This document shows, piece after piece, positions 45,646-53,772 of a stretch of DNA of 64,000 nucleotides; positions within the stretch are counted from its first letter, which is position 1; each line of letters opens with the position of its first letter. The notes beneath the pieces were generated by a model, which saw nothing but the letters and a program-made list of their open reading frames with translations, was not told where the DNA came from and searched no databases. A program made the translations under genes and the position numbers. Source of the stretch: CAVRUD01 sp963849635 (GTDB taxonomy: Bacteria; Chloroflexota; Chloroflexia; Thermomicrobiales; UBA6265); contig CAWKIA010000035.1 in NCBI GenBank assembly GCA_963849635.1, positions 1-64,000 of the forward strand, written 5' to 3'.

Positions 45646-47229
45646 TCAGTCCTCTCCAGTGGCGACGGGTTGACGCGCTAACGTCGCAGTGGGGGGGGCG
45701 ATCCGCCCGCGTCTCCTGAGCGCGCTACGGAAGTCGAGCACGACGATCGCGATGATTGCGCCGGTGACGTCAGAGATGAGGTCATGGATGGTGTCGGCCC
45801 CCCCCTGGGATCGGCCGGTGTGGAAGACCACGTCAGCCAGGTATTCGTAGATCTCCCAGCCGACTCCACAGACGATCGCGAGGACAAGTGCGGCAACGGC
45901 GGGCGGCGGCCAGTTCGAGCCCAAGCGGCCTTGCCGCCAGAGGAGGTCCAAGATTTCGTAGCAGATCGCGGCGGCGGCGGCGGTTCCCGCAAAGTGGGTG
46001 ATCTTGTCGTAGACCGCGAACCGGTCGTACATATGGCCGGCGGTGCCCATGGTGTCGGCGTACGTGGTGGCGACAACGATCGCCCGGCACTCCCAGGTGA
46101 AGATGGCGCCGCGGCGGCGCCAACCTTCGCCCGCGGCGATGACCAGGGTGGTGACGCCCACCTGGGCGACCTGGTACCCCCAAAAATCGGTCAGATCCGG
46201 GTTGACGAGCCGGCCGATCAGGAGCCAGCTGAGCAACCCTGCCAGCGCCATCGACGCCCAGTGGGCGCGCACGCCGGCAACGACCCATTCGAGCTCAGGG
46301 ATGCGCCACCGGTAGCGGGACCTGACCGTGATCGCCACAATGGGGAGCAGGCTGATCGCGGAGCCGATGATCCCGTCGATCCAATAGTGATTGCCGGTCA
46401 CGATGACGGTGATGCCCATGATCAGGCCAGGAATCACGCCAAGAATCAGGCCCAGGCGCCCTCTGAGGCTGAGAGCAAGGACAATCCCGGCCAGGACCAT
46501 CCAGCCGACGTGGTTGCTCGGAACCGCCGCATAGGGGTTGAGGAAGTTGTGGGAACCGCCCATAAGTTCTTTCGTACCAACCAAGCCGCTGCTGGGGACT
46601 AGTCGGGGTGGAGCGACGGGGAAGACGGCAACGATCGCGACGGTGAGGATGCAGGCGGAGGCCAAACCCGCCTGGAATAGCCGGTAGATCCGGCGATCGT
46701 TCAAGTAGAGCCAGAAGAGGACCCCGATCGTCGTGGAGAGGTGGGCAAATGAGTAGGTGCGATTGAACGCGGTGACAACAAAGTCGCTGCGCAGAGCGAG
46801 ATCCTGGAGAACGGTTTCACTGGGGAGGCCGAGGCGCTTCTGGAACGTGATGATCCATTCGGCGTTGCGAAGCGCGTCGTCGTACGAGCCGACCGTGTGC
46901 ATCCGGCCGAATTCATACAGGACATACCCGCCTCCGAGAAGGGCGCATTCGGCGAGCAGCAGACCGGCACTCCGCCAGACTCTCGGACGTGGCCGTGAGC
47001 GGCGGGACGCAACGACTGCCAACAGGAGTGCCGCGGGGATGTAGGGATGCGGCTCAAGCAGCACGAACGAAACGGCGCCAAGAACTGTCGTGACCGTGGC
47101 AAACGGAGCCCCGGCCACGTGGTATGCGCTGACCGCGAGGGCAGCGATGATCCCAATTGTGAGAAACAATTCCCACGCGTGCTGCGGCGGATGGACGTGG
47201 ACGTGATCGACGATCCGATTGCCTGACAC
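45646..47229 (-). CDS. PAP2-type phosphatase fused to DUF2238-like membrane domain
   Basis: A 527-residue membrane protein with about 13 hydrophobic segments. The N-terminal two thirds resemble the PAP2/Aur1-like inositol phosphotransferase group: FNRTYSFAHLSTTIGV, then MGGSHNFLNPYAAVPSNHVG (catalytic His after PSNH) and TGNHYWIDGIIG. The C-terminal part (YDKITHFAGTAAAAAICYEI, GVGWEIYEYLADVVFH and GADTIHDLISDVTGAIIAIV) matches the YjdF/DUF2238 type. I chose the GTG at 47229 because GGAGAG precedes it; the longer frame would run through AT-rich noncoding DNA. A lipid phosphate is the likely substrate. Confidence 0.75.
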   Translation of the reverse strand: MSGNRIVDHVHVHPPQHAWELFLTIGIIAALAVSAYHVAGAPFATVTTVLGAVSFVLLEPHPYIPAALLLAVVASRRSRPRPRVWRSAGLLLAECALLGGGYVLYEFGRMHTVGSYDDALRNAEWIITFQKRLGLPSETVLQDLALRSDFVVTAFNRTYSFAHLSTTIGVLFWLYLNDRRIYRLFQAGLASACILTVAIVAVFPVAPPRLVPSSGLVGTKELMGGSHNFLNPYAAVPSNHVGWMVLAGIVLALSLRGRLGLILGVIPGLIMGITVIVTGNHYWIDGIIGSAISLLPIVAITVRSRYRWRIPELEWVVAGVRAHWASMALAGLLSWLLIGRLVNPDLTDFWGYQVAQVGVTTLVIAAGEGWRRRGAIFTWECRAIVVATTYADTMGTAGHMYDRFAVYDKITHFAGTAAAAAICYEILDLLWRQGRLGSNWPPPAVAALVLAIVCGVGWEIYEYLADVVFHTGRSQGGADTIHDLISDVTGAIIAIVVLDFRSALRRRGRIAPPTATLARQPVATGED

Positions 47230-47571
47230 GTGCGGCTCTCCAGAGGACGATCCTGCCCAGACGGCAAGGATCGCAATCCACCACCGACAGCGATTAATCG
47301 AGATTTTGCATTTGCTACGACTGTAACAGCCGAAAGCGATAAGGGGGAAGCCTACCCTGCGTTCTACCCTGAAGCATTGGGTGGATCGGACCCGGCCACG
47401 CATGAAAGTCTGTTCCAACGTCCAAAGCGCTTCTCAAAGGCAGAATCTTATTTTACGCTCAGTCAACAATTGAAGCGAACCGAGCTTCTTTTGTTGCGGC
47501 AAACGCAAACTGTCAGCCAATAATGACGTCGGTCGGCAAACGAGTGCGGCACCGGGACTAGAATTGCCCCT
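47230..47571. other. AT-richer intergenic region
   Basis: About 340 bp between divergent transcription units, clearly richer in A/T than its surroundings (for example around 47290-47330 and 47440-47530). It likely holds promoters for the PAP2-type gene and the decayed two-component system. No gene seen. Confidence 0.5.
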
Positions 47572-47872
47572 ATGAGAATCCTATTGGCCGAAGACGAACC
47601 CACGCTTCGCGAGTTCATCTCGCGGGGCCTCGATTCACGGCGAACTGGTTCGCGCTCCTCGAATACTTGTACTTGATGCGCAATAGCGGCAGCGTCGTTA
47701 GCAAAGACATGATTGCCGAGCACGTCTGGAACTTGACCTCGAGGCGGAGTCGAACTTTATCGAGGTTTCTATCTACTCCATTCGAAGGAAGTTCGAGTCC
47801 CGATCTGGTCCCTCGCCGATGCGAACAGTCCGGGGCATCGGATACACAATCGATGCTTCGCCGGCATCCTAA
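47572..47872 (+). pseudogene. OmpR-type response regulator with internal deletion
   Basis: The start is a normal receiver N-terminus (MRILLAEDEPTLREFISRGL), but after about 20 residues the sequence jumps into the middle of a winged-helix output domain: ANWFALLEYLYLMRNSGSVV, SKDMIAEHVWN, then NFIEVSIYSIRRKFES and MRTVRGIGYTID. The phosphorylated Asp and the start of the DNA-binding domain are gone, about 130 residues. A frameshift also falls within the output domain near 47735. The gene is truly dead, not just misread. Confidence 0.8.
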
Positions 47873-48400
47873 TCTGCGCGTCCGAACGCGCATCGCACTC
47901 ACGATCTTTGCCCTGTCGACGGGGCTCCTGGTCCTCATGTCGAATACCGTCTATCTCGCCTTCGATGAGCAACTCCGCGCAGTTTTGATGACACCCTTGC
48001 GCTGCGGGCCGAGGCGAACCTTCAATTCGTCGACAGCACCACATCGCCGCCGACGCTCGTCGTCCGTAGCGATCCCGGGAATGAACTGGCAACGGGCAAA
48101 GCTGTCTTGCGCCTGTACAACATCGACGGGTCGCTCGTTGCCGAAGCTTTTCCTGAAACACCCATGGTGCCGATCGACGGCACGGCAATTGAGGAATCCG
48201 TCGCCGCCAGCAGCGACATCTATCGCTCTCTCGAGCTCGAGCCGAACGAGGAATACCGCGTCGTCGCGTCCCCAGTCGTTCGCGCTGGTGAGATCGTTGC
48301 CGTCCTGCTCACCGGGCTCGATCGTTCGCGCATCGACGACCCCTTAGAGATCCTCCGGTTGATCCTCCGTGAGGAGTTGGACTCCCCACCTGGAGTGGCT
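47853..48400 (+). pseudogene. Truncated sensor histidine kinase
   Basis: The N-terminal sensor half only. It has LRVRTRIALTIFALSTGLLV as membrane helix, then FDEQLRAVL-DDTLALRAEA (the dash marks a missing base near 47990), an extracytoplasmic domain with VLRLYNIDGSLVAEAF, and YRVVASPVVRAGEIVAVLLT. After LEILRLIL the second helix, HAMP, His-box and ATPase are missing and unrelated sequence follows. It overlaps the end of the response regulator remnant, the usual operon order. Confidence 0.75.
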
Positions 48401-48742
48401 CACCCTCGTGTACGAGTCTCCTGGCACATGTCGGGCTCGTCACGACATGAGCCGTGGCAAGATTCTCGCGTAGTGCGGAGGCACGGCCCTGCTGCCACGC
48501 GTGAATTGGGCCACCGAATACCCTGTGACTGGTCGTACAACGATTGCCCCGCCGGCCGAATGGTGCGCTTCCGCTCGAAATTTGTTGACGGACGCTACAC
48601 CGTACACCGATGCTTCGAAACATCGGCTTTGATCAAGGGCAATGGGCAGTCCGGCCAGATCCAGAGCGTGTGACGGAGGCTGGACATCGAAAACGCGGTC
48701 ATTCCCTTAATTGAGCAACACGGTCTACTTGTTGTCGCCGTC

Positions 48743-49636
48743 ATGGTCGCCGTTGCCGAGCTAGGGCTACCGACCGGCGTCTCCCCAAAGATCGCGCTTC
48801 TCCTGGCCGGCAGCATCGCCATCGGATCTCCGGCGACGCTCGTCTTGGCCCTTCTGCTCGTCACCGGTGCCAATTTGATCGGGGCGACGCTGCTCCACCT
48901 CCTCGCTCGCGGCGGAGGGGGGTGGGTCGTGAACCGCGTGCTGGGCTCGCGCGGTATCCATCCTGAGGGGGTGATGGAGCGGTGGAGAGCCCGATGTGGC
49001 GGGCATGACGCGGCCGCAATCTTTCTCGGCCGTATCACCCCCGTAGTTCGCATCTACGTCACGCTGGCGAGCGGGCTCATTCGGGTGCGGTGGCGGGACT
49101 TTCTTCTCGGCGCCGGCTTGGCTGGGGCTGTCTGGAGCGGACTCCCATTGGTCCTGGGTTATGTCTTCCGAGATAACGTCGCCGGGCTCGTGCATTCCAA
49201 GCTGGCCATGCAGTTGATTGTGCTCGTCTTGCCGCTCATCGGTGTCGTTGCGGCCGCCGGGTGGTGGGTTGTTCGCGCGGGCTCCCTTGCCGAATCCGTG
49301 CGGCGGTGTCAGGTCGTCACGGCCGTCGCCGCTGCCATCGCCACAGCGGCTTGGGCGGTTAAGGCCGTGCGAGCCAGTGCATGGGCCCACGGACACAACC
49401 TCTCAGCTCCAGATCTTCCGGTTCTTCTCTGGTGGCTGAGTGTCCTCGGCGTTCTCATTGTCTGCACCGTCTTCAGTGCACTGGCCGCCCCTTCCCGCAA
49501 CGATGTCCGGATGTCCAGGTTCGTCCGGCTCCCCTTTGCAACGAGCAATACCGCAATGACGCTCGTTTGGGCTGGAGGGCTCGGCGTTGCCGCCGCGATC
49601 ATGACGGGCATCGAGTTGATGTACCCGGCACTCTGA
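48743..49636 (+). CDS. DedA-family membrane protein
   Basis: A 297-residue protein with a DedA/SNARE-associated core: AELGLPTGVSPKIALLLAGS, GGHDAAAIFLGRITPVVRIY and SGLIRVRWRDFLLGAGLAGA, which carry the conserved Glu and Arg of the family. The C-terminal about 110 residues add hydrophobic segments beyond the usual 200-residue DedA size. The family is linked to lipid scrambling and proton-dependent transport. In-frame coding-like sequence continues upstream to about 48680 (ENAVIPLIEQHGLLVVAV) next to a GGAGG, so a non-standard start there is possible. Confidence 0.8.
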   Translation: MVAVAELGLPTGVSPKIALLLAGSIAIGSPATLVLALLLVTGANLIGATLLHLLARGGGGWVVNRVLGSRGIHPEGVMERWRARCGGHDAAAIFLGRITPVVRIYVTLASGLIRVRWRDFLLGAGLAGAVWSGLPLVLGYVFRDNVAGLVHSKLAMQLIVLVLPLIGVVAAAGWWVVRAGSLAESVRRCQVVTAVAAAIATAAWAVKAVRASAWAHGHNLSAPDLPVLLWWLSVLGVLIVCTVFSALAAPSRNDVRMSRFVRLPFATSNTAMTLVWAGGLGVAAAIMTGIELMYPAL

Positions 49637-49785
49637 TCATGCTTTCGACCGAATCCCAGCATCATTCAGGACTCGCGAACGTTGAGTAGCGCAAGAGGGG
49701 ATTAGGACCTGATTGCCAAGCGGCTGATGCCACCGCCGGGGCGACCGAACCCGCAGGTTAGAGGGATACATCACCTGGGGTAACT

Positions 49786-50830
49786 TCAGACGAAGCCCTT
49801 CCAGTGCTGAGAACGGGCCGATTCCACCTGGATCAGCACCGGTCGGCCCACCCACCGAGAGGCTCTTATAGAGGTTCCTACCCGCCGATGTACTCCGTCG
49901 GAGATCTTGTCGATCCAGTCTTGCATTCGCTCGATCGCCGCACCAGGGTCTTCGCGCCAAGGATGCCGTGGCGAACCGTCCGCCGGCGGGATCGGTGTGA
50001 GAGGATCAGAGGCAGGAAACGCCGCCGTCGCCTCGCCACAATCGAAGAGTGCCAGTCCCTTCCGTGGATAGGCGGTTCCGGAGTCCTGGGTGCCTGCCGT
50101 ACCCGCGTTCACCAAGATTCGTGGTCCTTGCCACGCGGCAGACGGCACCTCGATGCAGGCTGAAACGACCCACTCGCCAATGCTTGAGGAGCCGAACTTT
50201 CTCGGGCTGGTCTTGCGGCGCTGGTCATATGCGAGGAGCACGTGCCGAACTGTGCCTTGCTGGATCATGGCCGCGAAGCGATCCCCGTCCAGGATGGGGT
50301 CGTTCCCGCTATATCCACCGATCGCCATGATCGGCTTGTCGGTCTCGAGGATCAGCGGGGACGCATTTTGGCATCGAGGGTCGCAAGCAGGATATTCCTC
50401 GCCTGCCTGGTGCGATTCCAGATATCCCACCAGAGATCGGTTGACGGCGGCAGATTGGTTGATGCCGATGACGTCACGGACCGAAGCTACCTGCGGGCCC
50501 GCGTCCGGAAACGTTACGTTGCTGATCCCTTGCCAGACCGGGAGCCTACCCCCTCATCCCCTCCTATCCCAGTCCCCCTACCGCTCCTCACTCCCTCCCT
50601 CCGTCCCACCCCCCCCCCCCCCCATCCTCTCCCCCTTCAACCCCCCCCCCCCCCTCCTCCCCCCCCCCCCGCCGCAATGGCCCCGGCGAGCGTCAACGAG
50701 ATCGGCCACCCGGCCTGTGGAGTAAGTTGCCGGTCGAGCAGGCGAGGAGCGGCTCGGCCATGCGGACATCGCGATGACGATGCGCTACTCGCACGTCTCG
50801 ATGGCGATGCTCTCCCGAACAAAGTCGGCG
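49786..50830 (-). pseudogene. GT39-type membrane glycosyltransferase, C-terminal fragment
   Basis: Only the end of the protein is present. On the minus strand, an apparent last helix or loop (WPISLTLAGAIAA) runs into a poly-glycine linker coded by the poly-C block, then VWQGISNVTFPDAGPQVASV, NRSLVGYLESHQAG, APLILETDKPIMAIGGYSG-like sequence at about 50330 and VRHVLLAYDQRRK. The chain ends near GLALFDCG. Gly-rich linkers before such a C-terminal domain are usual in ArnT/YkcB-like GT39 proteins of high-GC bacteria. The membrane part with its catalytic loop is missing. Confidence 0.55.
50546..50672. repeat. Poly-C low-complexity block
   Basis: About 127 bp almost free of G on the plus strand, with C runs of 15 (50609-50623), 14 (50641-50654) and 12 (50659-50670). 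On the minus strand it codes poly-Gly inside the GT39 fragment. The run lengths are unlikely to be exact, and the block may hide an assembly join. Confidence 0.8.
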
Positions 50831-50908
50831 ACGGCCGCGAGGCTGCGTCCTAGTCCCTCGTCACGATTTGAGGCGGCGCCTCTCGCCGTCCGCGTACCTA
50901 AAATGTAA
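50726..50908 (+). pseudogene. Tyrosine recombinase C-terminal remnant
   Basis: From 50753 the sequence reads LGHADIAMTMRYSHVSMAML, the box II region of phage-type integrases with the HxxR...H/Y residues LGH and the catalytic Tyr in RYSH context. The rest of the enzyme is absent, and the tail runs to a stop at 50906-50908. It lies 61 bp from the 3' end of tRNA-Leu, the classic position of an integrase of an island or prophage. This is a scar of an integration event. Confidence 0.75.
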
Positions 50909-50969
50909 CAAAGCCCGCCCTGGCCCTTTTAAAACAACCGCGTTATCACAGGGAAAAGTAAGGCGTCGG

Positions 50970-51053
50970 TGCCGGGTAAGGGACTCGAACCCTTACAGCC
51001 TTGCGGCCACCAGCTCCTAAGGCTGGCGTGTCTGCCAATTCCACCAACCCGGC
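50970..51053 (-). tRNA. tRNA-Leu (UAG)
   Basis: An 84-nt class II tRNA on the minus strand. The acceptor stem is GCCGGGT with ACCCGGC, the anticodon stem-loop is CCAGC-CTTAGGA-GCTGG with anticodon TAG, a long variable arm follows, and the T-loop is GTTCGAGTC. CCA is not encoded. The discriminator is A, as in leucine tRNAs. The integrase remnant lies at its 3' side. Confidence 0.95.
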
Positions 51054-51231
51054 GTTCTATCCCATGGAAGGATACCCGGCGCTGATCCGGTCTTGCTACC
51101 GGAACGTGCGGCGGCTTGGCCCGCGCCTGCCGCGATCGGGCGTGCAACCGTGCGCGGGCAACGATCCAGGACCGGCTAAGATCGTGACGGTCCGGCGTGT
51201 GGCCCGGACCGGGAAAGAGCTGGGAGGGTGG

Positions 51232-52197
51232 ATGGGCACATCGGAGATGGTGGTGGAGGTCGCGCCGGCCGGCACGCGGCCGGGCGGCAAACCGGCCCTG
51301 GCGCTCGCGTTCGGACCGGAACTCGCCCTGTTGAGCGTGGTTGTGTTGTGGGCGTCGACCTTCATCGTCACCAAGGATCTCTACGATACCCTCACGCCCC
51401 TGGCGTTCACCGGCGTCCGCTTCGGCCTGATGATCCTCTTCAGCTGGGCCGTCCTCCTCATCCAATCCTCCCGCCAGGGAACGATCACGAAGGCCGTCCG
51501 GGTGAACCGCCCGGATATCCCCCGGTTTCTCCTCGCCGGCGCAACCGGCTACACCCTCTACCAGCTCGGCTTTGCCCTGGGGCTGGAGCGCACATCGCCG
51601 TTCTCGTCGTCGCTGCTCATCTCGATGGTGCCGGTCGTCACCGTGATCCTGCTTGCCATCCTGGGCGAACGGACCCCGGCGAAGGCCTGGCTGGGATTGG
51701 GCGTGGCGGTCGTCGGCGCCATCGTCTTCCTCCTGGACAAGCGGGGCGAGGGCGGCGGCACGCTCACCGGAGACCTTCTCAGCCTCGGCGCAGCTTTCGC
51801 CTTCGCCACCTACGGCGTCGTGAACCGGCCCCTGACCAAGGCCTACCCGCCAGCTACGGCCACCGCCTACGGCGTCACCGCTGGCGGCGTGCCACTCCTC
51901 CTGATCTGCACCCCAGCGATCATCGACCAGGACTGGGGCAGCGTCAGCGTCTGGCAATGGCTGGCAATCGCCTACATGGTCGTCCTGCCCGTCTATGTCG
52001 CCTATATGCTCTGGAACTGGGCCATCGCCCGGCGCGGCGTGGCGGCCGCCACCCGCTTCAGCCTCCTGGTCCCCGTCGTCAGTGGCATCCTCTCCGCGTT
52101 GGTCTTCTCGGAAGACTTCGGCCCCCTGAAACTGCTCGGTGCCGCCATCGTCCTCGTTGGCCTCGTCGTCGCCCGCCTCGGGCAGCGGAAGCCGTAA
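51232..52197 (+). CDS. EamA/DMT-family transporter
   Basis: A 321-residue protein with ten hydrophobic segments in two repeated halves, as in the drug/metabolite exporter (EamA) group. The first half starts LALLSVVVLWASTFIVTKDL and has the signature TPLAFTGVRFGLMILF; the second starts DLLSLGAAFAFATYGVVNRP and ends LLGAAIVLVGLVVARLG. Substrate unknown. GGGAGGG precedes the ATG at 51232; the longer frame to 51001 would cover the tRNA gene. Confidence 0.88.
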   Translation: MGTSEMVVEVAPAGTRPGGKPALALAFGPELALLSVVVLWASTFIVTKDLYDTLTPLAFTGVRFGLMILFSWAVLLIQSSRQGTITKAVRVNRPDIPRFLLAGATGYTLYQLGFALGLERTSPFSSSLLISMVPVVTVILLAILGERTPAKAWLGLGVAVVGAIVFLLDKRGEGGGTLTGDLLSLGAAFAFATYGVVNRPLTKAYPPATATAYGVTAGGVPLLLICTPAIIDQDWGSVSVWQWLAIAYMVVLPVYVAYMLWNWAIARRGVAAATRFSLLVPVVSGILSALVFSEDFGPLKLLGAAIVLVGLVVARLGQRKP

Positions 52198-52200
52198 GAC

Positions 52201-52242
52201 GGGGAGGCGGGGAGGCGGGGAGGCAGGGAGAAGGCGGGGAGG
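52201..52242 (+). repeat. GGGGAGGC tandem repeat
   Basis: Three exact GGGGAGGC units and a decayed fourth, right after the EamA stop codon. The G runs could form a quadruplex. It may serve as an mRNA end signal, but this is only a guess. Confidence 0.65.
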
Positions 52243-52346
52243 AAGGTACTATCTGGCAACGGAATGGTGCAGATGCGCCCCTACAATCAACCGTCGATCC
52301 AATGCGTACCTGTCTACCCGTCTACCCGTCTCGTAAGGAGACTCCC

Positions 52347-53688
52347 GTGCCGAACAGTCCCGATTGGAACGCGCTGAGCGACGACGCGGTGAAGCACCTC
52401 CAGGCGTTGCTCCGCCTGGATACCTCCAACCCGCCCGGGAACGAAACCCTGGCGTCCGAGTATCTGGCCGGGATATTGCGCGCAGATGGGATCGAGGCGG
52501 AGGTCGTCGGGGGAGTTGCTGGACGGGACAACGTCGCGGCGCGATTGCGGTCCGGCAATCCGACTGCGCGGCCGTTGATGCTCACCGGCCACGTCGATGT
52601 CGTCACTGTCGAGCGCGCAAAGTGGACCCGCGATCCGTTTGGCGGCGAGCTGGTGGACGGGTTCGTCTGGGGACGCGGCGCTCTCGACATGAAGAGCATG
52701 GTCGCGGGCGAACTCGCCGTGATGCTCGCCCTCAAGCGCTCCGGCGTCGCCCTGAATCGCGACATCCTCTTCGTCGCCTTCGCCGATGAGGAGGCCGGCG
52801 GCGAGGCCGGCGCGGCCTGGATGAACGCGAACCGGCCCGATCTGGTCGACGCCGAGTACGCCATCAACGAGGGCGGCGGCACCGCGGTCGACTTCGGCGA
52901 CCAGCGCTTCTTCATGGTCCAGGCCGGCGAAAAAGGCGCCTCCCGGATCAGGATCACCGCCAAGGGGAGCCCCGGCCATGCCTCCGTTCCCCTCGATGAG
53001 ACCGCAATGGCGGCTCTGGGGCGGGCCCTGGTGACGTCTGCACGAGTGGCAGCCCGCGACAACCCTGACCGCGCCAGTCCGCCTGCTCCTGACCACCGTC
53101 GCGCCAGCGCTCGGCGCCGAGACCGAGGCAGCCGTAGCTCAGATCCTGGAGAACCCCTCCTGGGAAGCCCTCAGCGCGCTGCCGCTGGACGCTGACACGC
53201 GGCTGATGCTGCGCGCGACAACCCGCAACACGGCCGTGCCGACGATCGTGCATGGCGGCCACCGGATCAACGTCATCCCCTCCGAGATCGTGCTCGACGT
53301 CGACGGCCGCATCCTCCCCGGCCAGGACCCGGACGAGTGGCTGCAAATCGTCAAGGCCGTCGTCGGCGACGACGTCGAGACGGAACTGCTCTCGCGCGAG
53401 TCCGGCATCGAGGCCGACCCCGCCTCGCCCCTCTTCGACGCAATCGCCGAAACCATCGGCGAGATGGTCCCCGGCGCGAAGGTCGCGCCCTACCTGGTCT
53501 CGGGCGGGACGGACGCCCGCCACCTGCCCAACGTCAAGGTCTACGGCTTCTTCCCGTTCAACGCCCCGGAGCGCAACCCGCTCTACGCCACCCTTGTCCA
53601 CGGTCACGACGAGCGGATCGCCGTCGAGGACCTCGCCTTCGGCACCCGCTTCCTGTACGAACTGGTGACGCGGTTCTGCGGCCACTGA
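52347..53688 (+). pseudogene. M20-family peptidase/deacylase, one frameshift
   Basis: About 446 residues of an ArgE/DapE/CPG2-like metallopeptidase. Motifs: LTGHVDVVTVERAKW (His and Asp of the first metal site), WGRGALDMKSMVAG, FADEEAGGEAGAAW (catalytic and metal Glu), and near the end YLVSGGTDARHLPNVKVYGF and VHGHDERIAVEDL. The frame breaks near 53038; without one base it runs LHEWQPATTLTAPVRLLLTT. TAAGGAG supports the GTG at 52347. It likely removes an acyl or amino acid group from a small peptide-like substrate. Confidence 0.8.
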
Positions 53689-53772
53689 CGACATCATCAG
53701 CAGGCGCGAAGCAGAGTCCGAGACGGCATTCACTGGCGCCGGCCTACCAGAGATGGGTAAATCGCCGCGGTT

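Noticed and set aside
48309..48623. Minus-strand frame after the kinase remnant
   Set aside because: No family pattern, no ribosome binding site; the region is best read as debris after the truncated kinase.
50578..50822. Gly-rich short frames around the poly-C block as separate small genes
   Set aside because: They are explained as the linker of the GT39 fragment; no separate starts are supported.
50929..51957. A 342-codon minus-strand frame across the tRNA and EamA gene
   Set aside because: It runs through tRNA-Leu and antisense to a clear ten-helix transporter.
51228..53195. A 655-codon plus-strand frame joining EamA and M20 regions
   Set aside because: The first half is an out-of-frame shadow of the EamA gene; only the part from 52347 is the M20 peptidase.
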